A stretch of DNA of 49,516 nucleotides from CAYLHQ01 sp964628935 (GTDB lineage Bacteria; Acidobacteriota; Polarisedimenticolia; Polarisedimenticolales; DASRJG01). The position numbers and the translations under genes are program-made. Of the stretch, positions 8,757-16,541 are shown piece by piece. Position 1 is the stretch's first letter, and each line of letters starts with the position of its first letter. The stretch spans positions 1-49,516 of the forward strand of contig CAZVOE010000009.1 in the NCBI GenBank assembly GCA_964628935.1, read 5' to 3'. Below the pieces are notes generated by a model. The model was not told the origin of the DNA, did no database searches, and saw only the letters and a program-made list of their open reading frames with translations.

Positions 8757-8787
8757 GGGGGCGGGCCCGTCGAGGAAGTCCGCCCCC
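8757..8787. terminator. Bidirectional terminator-like hairpin
   Basis: GGGGGCGG (8757-8764) and CCGCCCCC (8780-8787) form a perfect 8-bp all-GC stem with a 15-base loop, exactly between the converging stop codons at 8746 and 8790. It lacks a T tract. Confidence 0.5.
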
Positions 8788-8789
8788 GT

Positions 8790-9536
8790 TCACACGAGCT
8801 CGAGCTCCACGATCACCGGCAGGTGATCGCTCGCGACCTTCGACACTGCGAGGCGGCAGGTGCGCGCGGCGAGCACGCGCAGCGGCCCGCGAACGTAAAT
8901 TCGGTCGAGGCCGCCGGTCGGAGAGAAGGCGGGGTACGTGCGGAGGCCGCCGCCGCCGTCGGGGTCCCGCGCGGTCGCGCAACGAAAGCCGAGCACCCCG
9001 ATCAAGGCCGCCTGGAGCAGGTTCCTCCAATCGTTGAAGTCTCCGCCGAGGACGCAGGGCCGGCTCTCGTCCGTCGCCGCGAACTCCTCGGATCGCGCCA
9101 ATCTCCCGATCTGCCAGAGCCGTTCGCGGGCGGAAAGACCGAGATGGAGATTGAAGACCTCGAGTTCCCGAGGGCTCCCGCTCGCCGGATCGAGGCGCAG
9201 CGTCGCATGCTGACATCCGCGCGCCTTGGCCGTCCCGATCGTGAGGTCGATGTTCCTTTCCCTCAGGATCGGGAATCGCGACAGCGTGGCGTTTCCGTAC
9301 CGGCCCTGCCGCAGCCGGACGTTGTGTCCGACGGCGAGATGCGGGTAGCGGAGCGCTCTCGACAGCTCGAGCGCGAGGTTCAGGTGCCCCGACCGCGGCG
9401 CCCCGTCATCGACCTCTTGAAGGAGCACGACGTCGGCATCGTGATGGGAGAGGATCGCGACGATGCGGTCGAGTCGAAACTGACGGTCGAGCCCGATCGC
9501 CCGGTGGATGTTGTAGGAGACGATCCTCAATTGCAC
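8790..9536 (-). CDS. Endonuclease/exonuclease/phosphatase family protein
   Basis: A 248-residue EEP-fold phosphodiesterase. All core motifs are present in order: YNIHRAIG near the N-terminus, the metal-binding VVLLQEVDD, NATLSRFPI, the catalytic FNLHLGLSARER, GGDFNDW, GLDRIYV and the C-terminal SDHLPVIVEL. The family hydrolyses phosphodiester bonds in nucleic acids, lipids or nucleotides, and this sequence alone does not tell which. There is no signal peptide. The start is GTG at 9536. A short reading frame with a good ribosome binding site ends 24 bases upstream. Confidence 0.9.
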   Translation of the reverse strand: MQLRIVSYNIHRAIGLDRQFRLDRIVAILSHHDADVVLLQEVDDGAPRSGHLNLALELSRALRYPHLAVGHNVRLRQGRYGNATLSRFPILRERNIDLTIGTAKARGCQHATLRLDPASGSPRELEVFNLHLGLSARERLWQIGRLARSEEFAATDESRPCVLGGDFNDWRNLLQAALIGVLGFRCATARDPDGGGGLRTYPAFSPTGGLDRIYVRGPLRVLAARTCRLAVSKVASDHLPVIVELELV

Positions 9537-9560
9537 GCGAGGCCTCGGCGCGCGTCCGCC

Positions 9561-9734
9561 TCAGTGCCGTCCCGGACCGACGCGGAGGGAGGCCGCGCCG
9601 GCGGAGCGCTCGCGGGTGCGGTTCGGCTCGACCGCGCTCCCGTGGCCGCCTCCTTCGACGGCCGTCGGCGTCGCTTCGCCAGCCGGGCGACCGGCGAGCG
9701 CCGCGCGCGGGAATCGCCGGGGTTGGCTTCTCAT
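9561..9734 (-). CDS. Possible 57-residue small protein
   Basis: An Arg/Ala/Gly-rich frame beginning MRSQPRRFPRAALAG, with ATG at 9734 preceded by GGAGG six bases upstream. It ends 24 bases before the EEP-family gene and could be co-transcribed. Composition resembles out-of-frame GC-rich sequence and no family is recognised. It occupies most of the 310-base region between 9536 and 9847, where nothing else is seen. Confidence 0.25.
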   Translation of the reverse strand: MRSQPRRFPRAALAGRPAGEATPTAVEGGGHGSAVEPNRTRERSAGAASLRVGPGRH

Positions 9735-9846
9735 GGAGGACCTCCGGACCCGTTTCGCGGGACGCACGGAGTCTAGCGCGAAATGGGCCGCTTCCCGTGC
9801 CCCCATGCCCCTTCGGGGTACAATCCCTCGACGAGGAGGCGACCCC

Positions 9847-10551
9847 ATGCGCTGCACCCGATGCGGAAGAGAGGCCACCGACACCGACAAGTTCTGCGCG
9901 GAATGCGGGATGTTCCTGCGGGACGCTTGGGTCGACCACCGGGTGATGCTCGCCCTCGCGTGCGAGCAGCGGGGAGACCACCGGGCGGCGCGCCGCGAGC
10001 TCGAGCGGCTGACCGAGTCGGAGCCCGACCACGTCCTCGCGAACCACCTCCTCGGCTCGATGTATTTCCACCAGGGGACCCTCGACCTCGCCATCGAGCG
10101 CTACCGGCGGGCGCTCGAGCGGGCCCCGCGTTTCGTCCTGTGCAGCTACGACCTCGGGGTGGCGCTCTACCACCGTGGGAACATGCGAGAGGCCGCGGAG
10201 GCGTTCGCGCGGTGCCTCGAGATCGACCCGAACTACAACGCCGCCCATTACCGCCTCGCGCTCTGTCTCTTCCATTCCGGGCGCCTCGACGAAGCCCTCG
10301 AGCACTTCGAGCGCGCCGATGCCTTGACCCCCGAGTACCTGATGTCCCGGTACCACGTCGGCGTGATCCACGAGCGCAAGGGGGACCTCGAGCGCGCGGC
10401 GAGGGAGTTCCAGCGAGAGCTCGACGGTTCGGTCGACGAGGTCAGCAGCCTGTACCATCTCGCCAAGATCCGGGAGGCGCAGGGGAACTCGAAGGAAGCG
10501 GAGGCGTTGATGCGGCGCGCGCGCGAGTTCGGCAAGGCCACTGCCCGTTGA
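9847..10551 (+). CDS. Zinc-ribbon TPR-repeat protein
   Basis: A 234-residue protein starting with a short zinc ribbon (CTRCG, then CAECG) followed by about five tetratricopeptide repeats, for example LLGSMYFHQGTLDLAIERYR, YDLGVALYHRGNMREAAEAF and YRLALCLFHSGRLDEALEHF. Such proteins are scaffolds for protein-protein contacts; no enzyme domain is present. The ATG at 9847 follows GAGGAGGCGACCCC. The gene ends 28 bases before the LeuA-like gene and may be co-transcribed with it. The partner is unknown. Confidence 0.85.
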   Translation: MRCTRCGREATDTDKFCAECGMFLRDAWVDHRVMLALACEQRGDHRAARRELERLTESEPDHVLANHLLGSMYFHQGTLDLAIERYRRALERAPRFVLCSYDLGVALYHRGNMREAAEAFARCLEIDPNYNAAHYRLALCLFHSGRLDEALEHFERADALTPEYLMSRYHVGVIHERKGDLERAAREFQRELDGSVDEVSSLYHLAKIREAQGNSKEAEALMRRAREFGKATAR

Positions 10552-10579
10552 CCGGCGGGGAAGGCGGCGGGGGACGACG

Positions 10580-11848
10580 ATGCGGCAACCGTCGGAACGC
10601 GATCTGATCTACGACTGGGCCGCGGCCGGACCGAACCGGTTCGAGTCTCCCGGCCGCGTGATGCTCGACGACGAAACGCTCCGCGACGGGCTCCAGAGCC
10701 CGTCGGTCCTCGATCCTCCGGTCGGCGTCAAGATCGAGATCCTCCACTACATGGACCGGCTCGGCATCGAGACCGCCGACATCGGGCTGCCGGGCTCCGG
10801 GCCGCGCCAGTACGAGGCGGTCGAGCGCCTTTGCCGCGAGATCGCGAGCGCGCGCCTCCGGATTCGCGCGAACTGCGCCGGCCGCACGCTGATGGTCGAC
10901 ATCCAGCCGATGGCCGAGATCAGCCAGAAAACCGGCGTCCCGATCGAAGCCTGCGTCTTCATCGGGTCGAGCCCGATCCGGCAGTACGCGGAGGAGTGGG
11001 ACATCGACCGGATCCTCCGGCACACGAAGGAGGCCGTGTCCTTCGCCGTCCGCGAGGGGCTCGACGTGATGTACGTGACCGAGGACACGATCCGCTCTTC
11101 CCCCGAGCACTTGAGGGTCCTCCTGACCGCCGCGATCGAAGCCGGGGCGAAGCGCGTGTGCCTTTGCGACACGGTCGGCGCCGCCGTTCCGGAGGGGGTG
11201 ATGAACCTCGTCGCTTGGGCGAAGAACCTCCTCGCGGAGTTGGGCGTCGCCGACACCGTCGGGATCGACTGGCACGGCCACCGGGACCGCGGCCTCGGCA
11301 CGGCGAACTCGCTCGCCGCCATCCGCGCCGGGGCGACGCGCGTGCACGGGACGGCGCTCGGGATCGGGGAGCGCGTCGGCAACACGCCGATCGAGGAGCT
11401 GCTCGTGAACCTGAGGCTCCTCGGCCTCCGCAACGACGATCTCTCCTGCCTCCAGGACTACGTCCAGGCCGTTTCGAAAGCGACCGGCGTTCCCGTGCCG
11501 CCGAACACGCCGATCGTCGGCGCCGACGCGTTCCGCACCGCGACCGGAGTCCACGCGGCCGCGGTCGTCAAGGCCCACCGAAAGGGGAGCGGGTGGCTCG
11601 CGGACCTCGTGTACTCGGGCGTCCCGGCTTCTTGGATCGGCCGCCAGCAGGAGATCGAGATCGGCCACATGTCCGGCGGGTCGAACGTCGTCTTCTATCT
11701 CGAAACGCGCGGTCTCCCGCACGGACCGGAGGTCGTCGAGGCGGTTCTCGCGGCGGCAAAGAAGTCCCAGAGGCTCCTCCGGGAGGACGAGGTCGTCGAG
11801 ATCGTGAAGTCGGTGGACCGGGAATCGACGGGGACCCCGCACGCCTGA
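10580..11848 (+). CDS. LeuA/homocitrate synthase-like DRE-TIM metallolyase
   Basis: A 422-residue HMGL-like protein of the 2-isopropylmalate/homocitrate/citramalate synthase superfamily. The metal and catalytic motif DDETLRDGLQ is near residue 30, and WHGHRDRGLGTANSLAAIRA supplies the His-x-His metal ligands, followed by GTALGIGERVGNTPIEELL. The regulatory LeuA dimer domain is missing or very short, so feedback inhibition as in LeuA is unlikely. These enzymes condense acetyl-CoA with a 2-oxoacid. It precedes the benzoyl-CoA operon on the same strand, separated by 112 bases and a promoter, so a functional link is possible but unproved. Confidence 0.85.
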   Translation: MRQPSERDLIYDWAAAGPNRFESPGRVMLDDETLRDGLQSPSVLDPPVGVKIEILHYMDRLGIETADIGLPGSGPRQYEAVERLCREIASARLRIRANCAGRTLMVDIQPMAEISQKTGVPIEACVFIGSSPIRQYAEEWDIDRILRHTKEAVSFAVREGLDVMYVTEDTIRSSPEHLRVLLTAAIEAGAKRVCLCDTVGAAVPEGVMNLVAWAKNLLAELGVADTVGIDWHGHRDRGLGTANSLAAIRAGATRVHGTALGIGERVGNTPIEELLVNLRLLGLRNDDLSCLQDYVQAVSKATGVPVPPNTPIVGADAFRTATGVHAAAVVKAHRKGSGWLADLVYSGVPASWIGRQQEIEIGHMSGGSNVVFYLETRGLPHGPEVVEAVLAAAKKSQRLLREDEVVEIVKSVDRESTGTPHA

Positions 11849-11884
11849 GCGCGAACCAAATCGGTCCTATTTCACGCCACTTTT

Positions 11885-11916
11885 CCGTTGACAACGGTTT
11901 CGTCTTCCCATAAATA
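11885..11916 (+). promoter_or_regulatory. Candidate promoter and operator of the benzoyl-CoA operon
   Basis: In the 112-base AT-rich spacer before had there is a perfect TTGACA (11888-11893), 17 bases, then TAAATA (11911-11916). The -35 box lies inside the dyad CCGTTGACAACGG (11885-11897), two perfect 5-base arms around GAC, a good position for a repressor to occlude polymerase. Which regulator binds is unknown; the Rrf2 protein at the operon end is a candidate. Confidence 0.55.
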
Positions 11917-11960
11917 AGAATTCGGTATCCGATTACTTCTTTTTCGCGGGAGAACCGCCG

Positions 11961-13013
11961 GTGCCGACAACGATCGATGGATGGCTCGTCCGGGAGCCGG
12001 GCAGACCGATGGAGCGGGACTCCTGGGAGGCGAGCCCCGGTCCCGGCGAGGTGGTCCTCGAGGTCGCCGGCTGCGGCGTCTGCCATACCGACCTCGGCTA
12101 CTACTACGACGGCGTCCCGACTCGGCATCCGTTTCCCCTCGTCCTCGGCCACGAAATCGCCGGGACGGTCGTCGAAACCGGAGCCGGCGCCGAACGTTGG
12201 AGCGGGCGCAAGGTCGTCGTCCCCGCCGTGATCCCGTGCGGAGAATGCGACGCCTGCCGCGCGGGACGCGGGTCGGTCTGCCCCGAGCAGATCTTCCCCG
12301 GAAACGATGTCCACGGCGGATTCGCGACCCACGTCGTCGTCCCGTGCCGCGGCCTTTGTCCCGTACCGGCGTCGTACGACGACCTCGCGACGCTCTCCGT
12401 GATCGCCGACGCGGTCTCGACCCCGTACCAGGAGATCGTGAAGAGCGGGCTCGGACCGGGCGATCTCGCGGTCTTCGTCGGCGTCGGCGGGGTGGGCGGG
12501 TTCGGCGTCCAGGTCGCGGCGGCGATGGGGGCCGCCGTCGTCGCGATTGACGTCGACGACGATCGGCTCGCCCTCATGAAGGCGCACGGCGCCGCGCTCA
12601 CCCTCCGCGCCGACGGCGACTTCAAGGACCTCGCAAAGGCGGTGAAGCGATTCGCCGACGAGCGCGCGATCCCGTCGTTCCGTCACAAGATCTTCGAGAC
12701 TTCGGGGACGACCGCGGGCCAGGCGACCGCCTTCGGTCTCCTCCGCCACGGAGGTTGGCTCGGGGTCGTCGGCTTCACCCCGAAGAAGCTCGAGCTGCGA
12801 TTGTCGAATCTCATGGCCTTCGACGCGACGGCGCAGGGGACCTGGGGCTGCCTTCCCGAGCACTACCCCGCGATCCTCGAACTCGTCCTCGCGGGAAAGG
12901 TCTCCCTGGGGCCCTTCCTCGAGAAGCGCCCCCTTTCGACCATCAACGAGACGTTCGCGGACCTCCACGCGCGCCGGGTCTCCCGGCGCGTCGTGCTCGT
13001 CCCCGGGAGCTGA
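11961..13013 (+). CDS. had: 6-hydroxycyclohex-1-ene-1-carbonyl-CoA dehydrogenase
   Basis: A 350-residue zinc-dependent medium-chain dehydrogenase. Catalytic zinc ligands appear as Cys41 (CGVCHTD) and His64-Glu65 (GHEIAG). The structural zinc lobe is Cys93, 96, 99 and 107, and the NAD-binding glycine motif is GVGGVGGFG. The stretch GNDVHGGFATHVVVP is characteristic of Had from anaerobic benzoate degraders. Had oxidises the 6-hydroxy intermediate to 6-oxocyclohex-1-ene-1-carbonyl-CoA using NAD+. The GTG start at 11961 has GGGAG eight bases upstream. First gene of the operon; oah starts two bases after its stop, matching the pathway order. Confidence 0.93.
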   Translation: MPTTIDGWLVREPGRPMERDSWEASPGPGEVVLEVAGCGVCHTDLGYYYDGVPTRHPFPLVLGHEIAGTVVETGAGAERWSGRKVVVPAVIPCGECDACRAGRGSVCPEQIFPGNDVHGGFATHVVVPCRGLCPVPASYDDLATLSVIADAVSTPYQEIVKSGLGPGDLAVFVGVGGVGGFGVQVAAAMGAAVVAIDVDDDRLALMKAHGAALTLRADGDFKDLAKAVKRFADERAIPSFRHKIFETSGTTAGQATAFGLLRHGGWLGVVGFTPKKLELRLSNLMAFDATAQGTWGCLPEHYPAILELVLAGKVSLGPFLEKRPLSTINETFADLHARRVSRRVVLVPGS

Positions 13014-13015
13014 GC

Positions 13016-14119
13016 ATGGAGTTCAAGGACCACGACCTGATCCCCGGATTCGCGGCGGAAGGAGTCCTCTACGAACGGAAGCCGCTCCGAGCTCCCGACG
13101 GCTCGACCGTCGAGGGTCTCCACACGGCCTGGATCACCCTCGACAACCCTCGCCAGCACAACTCCTACACGACCTCGATGATCAAGGGGGTCATCCTCGG
13201 GATGCGTCGAGCGTCGAACGACCGAGGGTGCGTCGCCGCGATCTTCACCGGCACGGGAAACAAGGCGTTCTGCACCGGCGGGAACACCGCCGAGTACGCG
13301 ACCTACTACGCCGGGAGGCCCGAGGAGTACCGCCAGTACATGCGCCTGTTCAACGACATGGTCACGGCGATCCTCCACTGCGACAAGCCGGTCGTCTGCC
13401 GCGTCAACGGAATGCGGATCGGGGGAGGGCAAGAGATCGGGATGGCGTGCGATTTCTCGATCGCGCAGGATCTCGCCGTATTCGGGCAGGCCGGCCCCAA
13501 GCACGGCTCCGCCCCCGACGGGGGGAGCACCGACTTCCTGCCGCTCTTCGTCGGGATCGAGAAGGCGATGGAGAGCGCGACCCTCTGCGAGCCCTGGAGC
13601 GCGCACAAGGCGTATCGGCTCGGAATGCTCACGGGGATCGTCCCCGCCCTCAAGGTCGACGGGGCGTTCGTCCCGAACCCGCTCGTCGTCACCGACCGGT
13701 GGCTCGACGCGTGGGGCCGCATCGTCCACGGCGAGAGGAAAACCGGCGCGGAGGCGGCCGAGGGGAAAGCCCTGCTCGCTCGAGGTGAAATCGACCTATC
13801 CCTCCTCGACGCCGAGTGCGATCGGGTCGTCTGGGCCCTTGCGAACACGATGCCGGGCTGCCTCACGAAAACGATCGAATCGGTCCGCAAGCACAAGCTC
13901 GCCCACTGGGACAAGAACCGGGAGACGAACCGCGCCTGGCTCAGCCTCAACATGATGACCGAGGGGCGCGCCGGCTTCCGCGCGTTCCACGAGGGGACGA
14001 AGGAGTGCCGCGAGCCCGACTTCCTGCTCCTCCGCCGCCGCCTCGCGGAGGGGGCGACCTGGGGAGACGCGCTCACCGAGGAGATCCTCGAGCGGGCGCA
14101 CGGGAGGGCGGGCCGGTGA
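13016..14119 (+). CDS. oah: 6-oxocyclohex-1-ene-1-carbonyl-CoA hydratase/hydrolase
   Basis: A 367-residue crotonase-superfamily protein, longer than ordinary enoyl-CoA hydratases, as expected for Oah. Typical segments are FTGTGNKAFCTGGNTAEYA, VCRVNGMRIGGGQEIGMACD (oxyanion-hole region) and GQAGPKHGSAPDGGSTDFLP. Oah adds water and cleaves the ring of 6-oxocyclohex-1-ene-1-carbonyl-CoA to give 3-hydroxypimelyl-CoA. The ATG at 13016 is two bases after the had stop. Its own stop overlaps the GTG of the acetyltransferase gene (GTGA at 14116-14119), so the genes are translationally coupled. Confidence 0.93.
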   Translation: MEFKDHDLIPGFAAEGVLYERKPLRAPDGSTVEGLHTAWITLDNPRQHNSYTTSMIKGVILGMRRASNDRGCVAAIFTGTGNKAFCTGGNTAEYATYYAGRPEEYRQYMRLFNDMVTAILHCDKPVVCRVNGMRIGGGQEIGMACDFSIAQDLAVFGQAGPKHGSAPDGGSTDFLPLFVGIEKAMESATLCEPWSAHKAYRLGMLTGIVPALKVDGAFVPNPLVVTDRWLDAWGRIVHGERKTGAEAAEGKALLARGEIDLSLLDAECDRVVWALANTMPGCLTKTIESVRKHKLAHWDKNRETNRAWLSLNMMTEGRAGFRAFHEGTKECREPDFLLLRRRLAEGATWGDALTEEILERAHGRAGR

Positions 14120-14592
14120 GCCTCTCCTCCGCGAGGCCTCCCGTCGTCGAGGTGGGCGACCTCCGCGCCGAGGATCTGGACGAGGTCGTCCGGATCGACG
14201 CCCTCCACACCGGGGTTCCCCATCCCGAGTACTGGCAACGCGTGTTCCGCGAGTTCCTCGCGGGGGACGACGGGCGGATCCGGGTCGGCCTCGCGGCGCG
14301 GAGCGCCGGAAGGCTCTCGGGGTTCCTCCTCGGCGAGGTGCGGGCCTTCGAGTTCGGCTCCGAGCCTTGCGGGTGGATCTTCAGCGTCGGCGTCGACACG
14401 CGAGACCTGCGAACGGGGGTCGCGACCCGGCTGCTCTCCGAGTGCCGCCGCCGGTTCCGGGCGGCCGGGGTCCGTCGGGTGCGGACGATGGTGGTCCGGA
14501 ACGACGTGCCGGTTCTCTCGTTCTTCCGGTCGAACGGATTCTCGGCCGGGAGCTTCGTCCAGCTCGAACTGGATCTGGAGGAAACGCCGTGA
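14116..14592 (+). CDS. GNAT-family N-acetyltransferase (first copy)
   Basis: A 158-residue GNAT protein. The acetyl-CoA-binding region is VGVDTRDLRTGVATRLLSECR (V/I-x-x-x-x-R-x-x-G/A pattern) and the C-terminal motif is LSFFRSNGF. It is clearly paralogous to the GNAT at 20774: both begin with LR-EDL--V---DA, share GFLL--V---EFG and an FF--GF ending, and finish in ELDLE or LDLDL. It is locked into the operon by GTGA overlaps with both oah and dch. R. palustris BadL, a GNAT of the benzoate cluster, acetylates aminobenzoates; whether this enzyme acts on a small molecule or a protein cannot be read from sequence. Confidence 0.88.
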   Translation: MSLSSARPPVVEVGDLRAEDLDEVVRIDALHTGVPHPEYWQRVFREFLAGDDGRIRVGLAARSAGRLSGFLLGEVRAFEFGSEPCGWIFSVGVDTRDLRTGVATRLLSECRRRFRAAGVRRVRTMVVRNDVPVLSFFRSNGFSAGSFVQLELDLEETP

Positions 14593-15365
14593 GCGAGCAG
14601 AGGGGAGGAGTGCGCCTGGAGACCCTCGAGGGTGGGGCCGTGTGGCGCGTGACTCTCGCGACCCCGAAGGCGAACATCCTCGATCTTCCGAAGATCGAGC
14701 GGTTGACCGAGATCTTCGAACGCGCGCGCGCCGAGGCGGGACTGAAGGCGGTCCTGATCGGCGCCGACGGCCCGCACTTCTCCTTCGGCGCTTCGGTCGC
14801 GGAGCACCTTCCCGGAACCGTCGAAGGGATGATCCCGGCGTTCGGGCTCCTGTTCGACCGCATGCTCGACGCCTCGGTCGCGGTCGTCGCGGCCGTGCGC
14901 GGACAGTGCGTCGGCGGCGGTCTCGAGCTCGCCTCCTTCGCCCACCGCGTCGTCGCCGCGCCCGACGCGAAGCTCGGCCAGCCCGAGATCCTCCTCGGGG
15001 TCTTCGCGCCGGTCGCGTCGGTCTTCCTCCCGGAGCGGATCCGACGGGGGGCCGCGGAGGCGATGCTCCTCTCCGGTGTCTCCGTCGGGGCCGACGAAGC
15101 GCTCCGGATCGGTCTCGTGGACGAAGTCGCGGGCGATCCCGACGAGGCGGCGCTCGGCTGGATCCGGACGCAGCTCCTCCCGAAGTCGGCGTCGAGCCTG
15201 CGGTTCGCGGTCCGCGCGGCCCGAGAAGGGATGGCCCGGCGCTTCCGGAGCGAGCGGAAGGAGGCCGAGCGGTTCTACCTCGACGAGCTCATGAAGACGC
15301 ACGACGCGCTCGAGGGGCTCCACGCCTTTCTCGAAAAGCGCAAGCCCGCGTGGAGGGACGCATGA
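14589..15365 (+). CDS. dch: Cyclohexa-1,5-dienecarbonyl-CoA hydratase
   Basis: A 258-residue crotonase-fold protein. It has the oxyanion-hole segment SFGASVAEHLP and the second motif VRGQCVGGGLELASFAHRVV, with AKLGQPEILLGVFAP typical of dienoyl-CoA hydratases from benzoyl-CoA pathways. Dch adds water to the diene made by benzoyl-CoA reductase, giving 6-hydroxycyclohex-1-ene-1-carbonyl-CoA, the substrate of Had encoded upstream. The GTG start at 14589 overlaps the acetyltransferase stop, and the dch stop overlaps the bcrC ATG (ATGA at 15362). Confidence 0.92.
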   Translation: MSEQRGGVRLETLEGGAVWRVTLATPKANILDLPKIERLTEIFERARAEAGLKAVLIGADGPHFSFGASVAEHLPGTVEGMIPAFGLLFDRMLDASVAVVAAVRGQCVGGGLELASFAHRVVAAPDAKLGQPEILLGVFAPVASVFLPERIRRGAAEAMLLSGVSVGADEALRIGLVDEVAGDPDEAALGWIRTQLLPKSASSLRFAVRAAREGMARRFRSERKEAERFYLDELMKTHDALEGLHAFLEKRKPAWRDA

Positions 15366-16528
15366 ACGCGGAATCGCCGGTGCGGCTGGTCGAGCGAGCC
15401 GAGGCCGTGATGCGCGACACGCGGCTCGGCGAGGTGCGGCGCTGGAAGGAGAAGACCGGCGGCCTCGCGATCGGGTACATGCCGGTCTATGTCCCGCTCG
15501 AGCTTTTCCACGCGCAGGGGGTCCTTCCCGTCGGGATCCTGGGGGGTGGGGAGGACCTCGAGATCATCCGCGGCGACGCCTACTACCAGTCGTACATCTG
15601 CCACATTCCGCGGAGCACGATCGAACTGGGCCTGAACGGGAGCCTCGACTGCCTCGACGGGATGATCTTCCCCGCGATCTGCGACGTGATTCGGAACCTC
15701 TCGGGGATGTGGAAGCTCCAATTTCCCGAAAAGCTCTCCCGATACTTCGACGTCCCACAGAACTTCGTCCCGGGGGTCGGCGGAAGGTTCTACCGGCGCG
15801 AGATCGAGGATCTCGCCCGAGAGCTCCACGAGCGCGGCGCGCGGGCCTACGACGCCGAGGCCCTGCGGGCGTCGATCGTCCTTTACAACGGGATCCGCCG
15901 CCGCGTGCGGGACCTCTACGCCCTGCGCCGCGAGGCGCCGTGGAAGGTTCCGACCGCCGAGCTGTACGTGATCCTCCGTGCGGGTCTCTCGATCCCCGCG
16001 GAGGAGTTCGCGCAAATGCTGGACGCGTACACCGCCGGCGTCCGGGCCGACAACGCGCGCAAGCCGATGGACCAGGCGCGCGTCGTGCTCACGGGGTCGT
16101 TCTGCGAACAACCGCCGCTCGGCCTCATCAAAACGCTCGAACGATCCGGCTGCTACATCGTCGACGACGACTTCGTCCAGGTCCACCGCTTCATCCGCTC
16201 CGACGTGGCGACCGAGGGAGACCCGCTCGACAACCTCGTCCGCGCGTTTCTGGAGGACGCCATCGACAGCCCGACCCGCTACGCGGCGGAGGGAGACAAG
16301 GGGAAGGAACTCGTGGAGCGCGTCCGCGCGGCTTCCGCAGAGGGCGTGCTCTTTTGCGCCCCTTCGTTCTGCGACCCTGCCCTCCTGGACCAACCGATGG
16401 CGACGCGAGCGATCGACGCGGCGCGGATTCCGTGGACGGCCTTCAAGTACGCGGAGAACAGCGGCCAGTTCCAGGTGATCCGGGAACAGGCCGGAACCTT
16501 CGCCGACTCGATCAAGCTCTGGAGCTGA
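15362..16528 (+). CDS. bcrC: Benzoyl-CoA reductase subunit C
   Basis: A 388-residue subunit of class I (ATP-dependent) benzoyl-CoA reductase, belonging to the 2-hydroxyacyl-CoA dehydratase D-type fold. Cysteines likely to hold the active-site cluster lie in YICHIPRS, LDCLDGMIFPAICDVIRN, GSFCEQPP and FCAPSFCDP. Length fits the Thauera protein. Together with BcrB it forms the substrate-reducing module; BcrA and BcrD drive it by ATP hydrolysis. The ATG at 15362 overlaps the dch stop. The gene order C-B-A-D is the Thauera order. Confidence 0.94.
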   Translation: MNAESPVRLVERAEAVMRDTRLGEVRRWKEKTGGLAIGYMPVYVPLELFHAQGVLPVGILGGGEDLEIIRGDAYYQSYICHIPRSTIELGLNGSLDCLDGMIFPAICDVIRNLSGMWKLQFPEKLSRYFDVPQNFVPGVGGRFYRREIEDLARELHERGARAYDAEALRASIVLYNGIRRRVRDLYALRREAPWKVPTAELYVILRAGLSIPAEEFAQMLDAYTAGVRADNARKPMDQARVVLTGSFCEQPPLGLIKTLERSGCYIVDDDFVQVHRFIRSDVATEGDPLDNLVRAFLEDAIDSPTRYAAEGDKGKELVERVRAASAEGVLFCAPSFCDPALLDQPMATRAIDAARIPWTAFKYAENSGQFQVIREQAGTFADSIKLWS

Positions 16529-16541
16529 AGGGGGACGCGGC

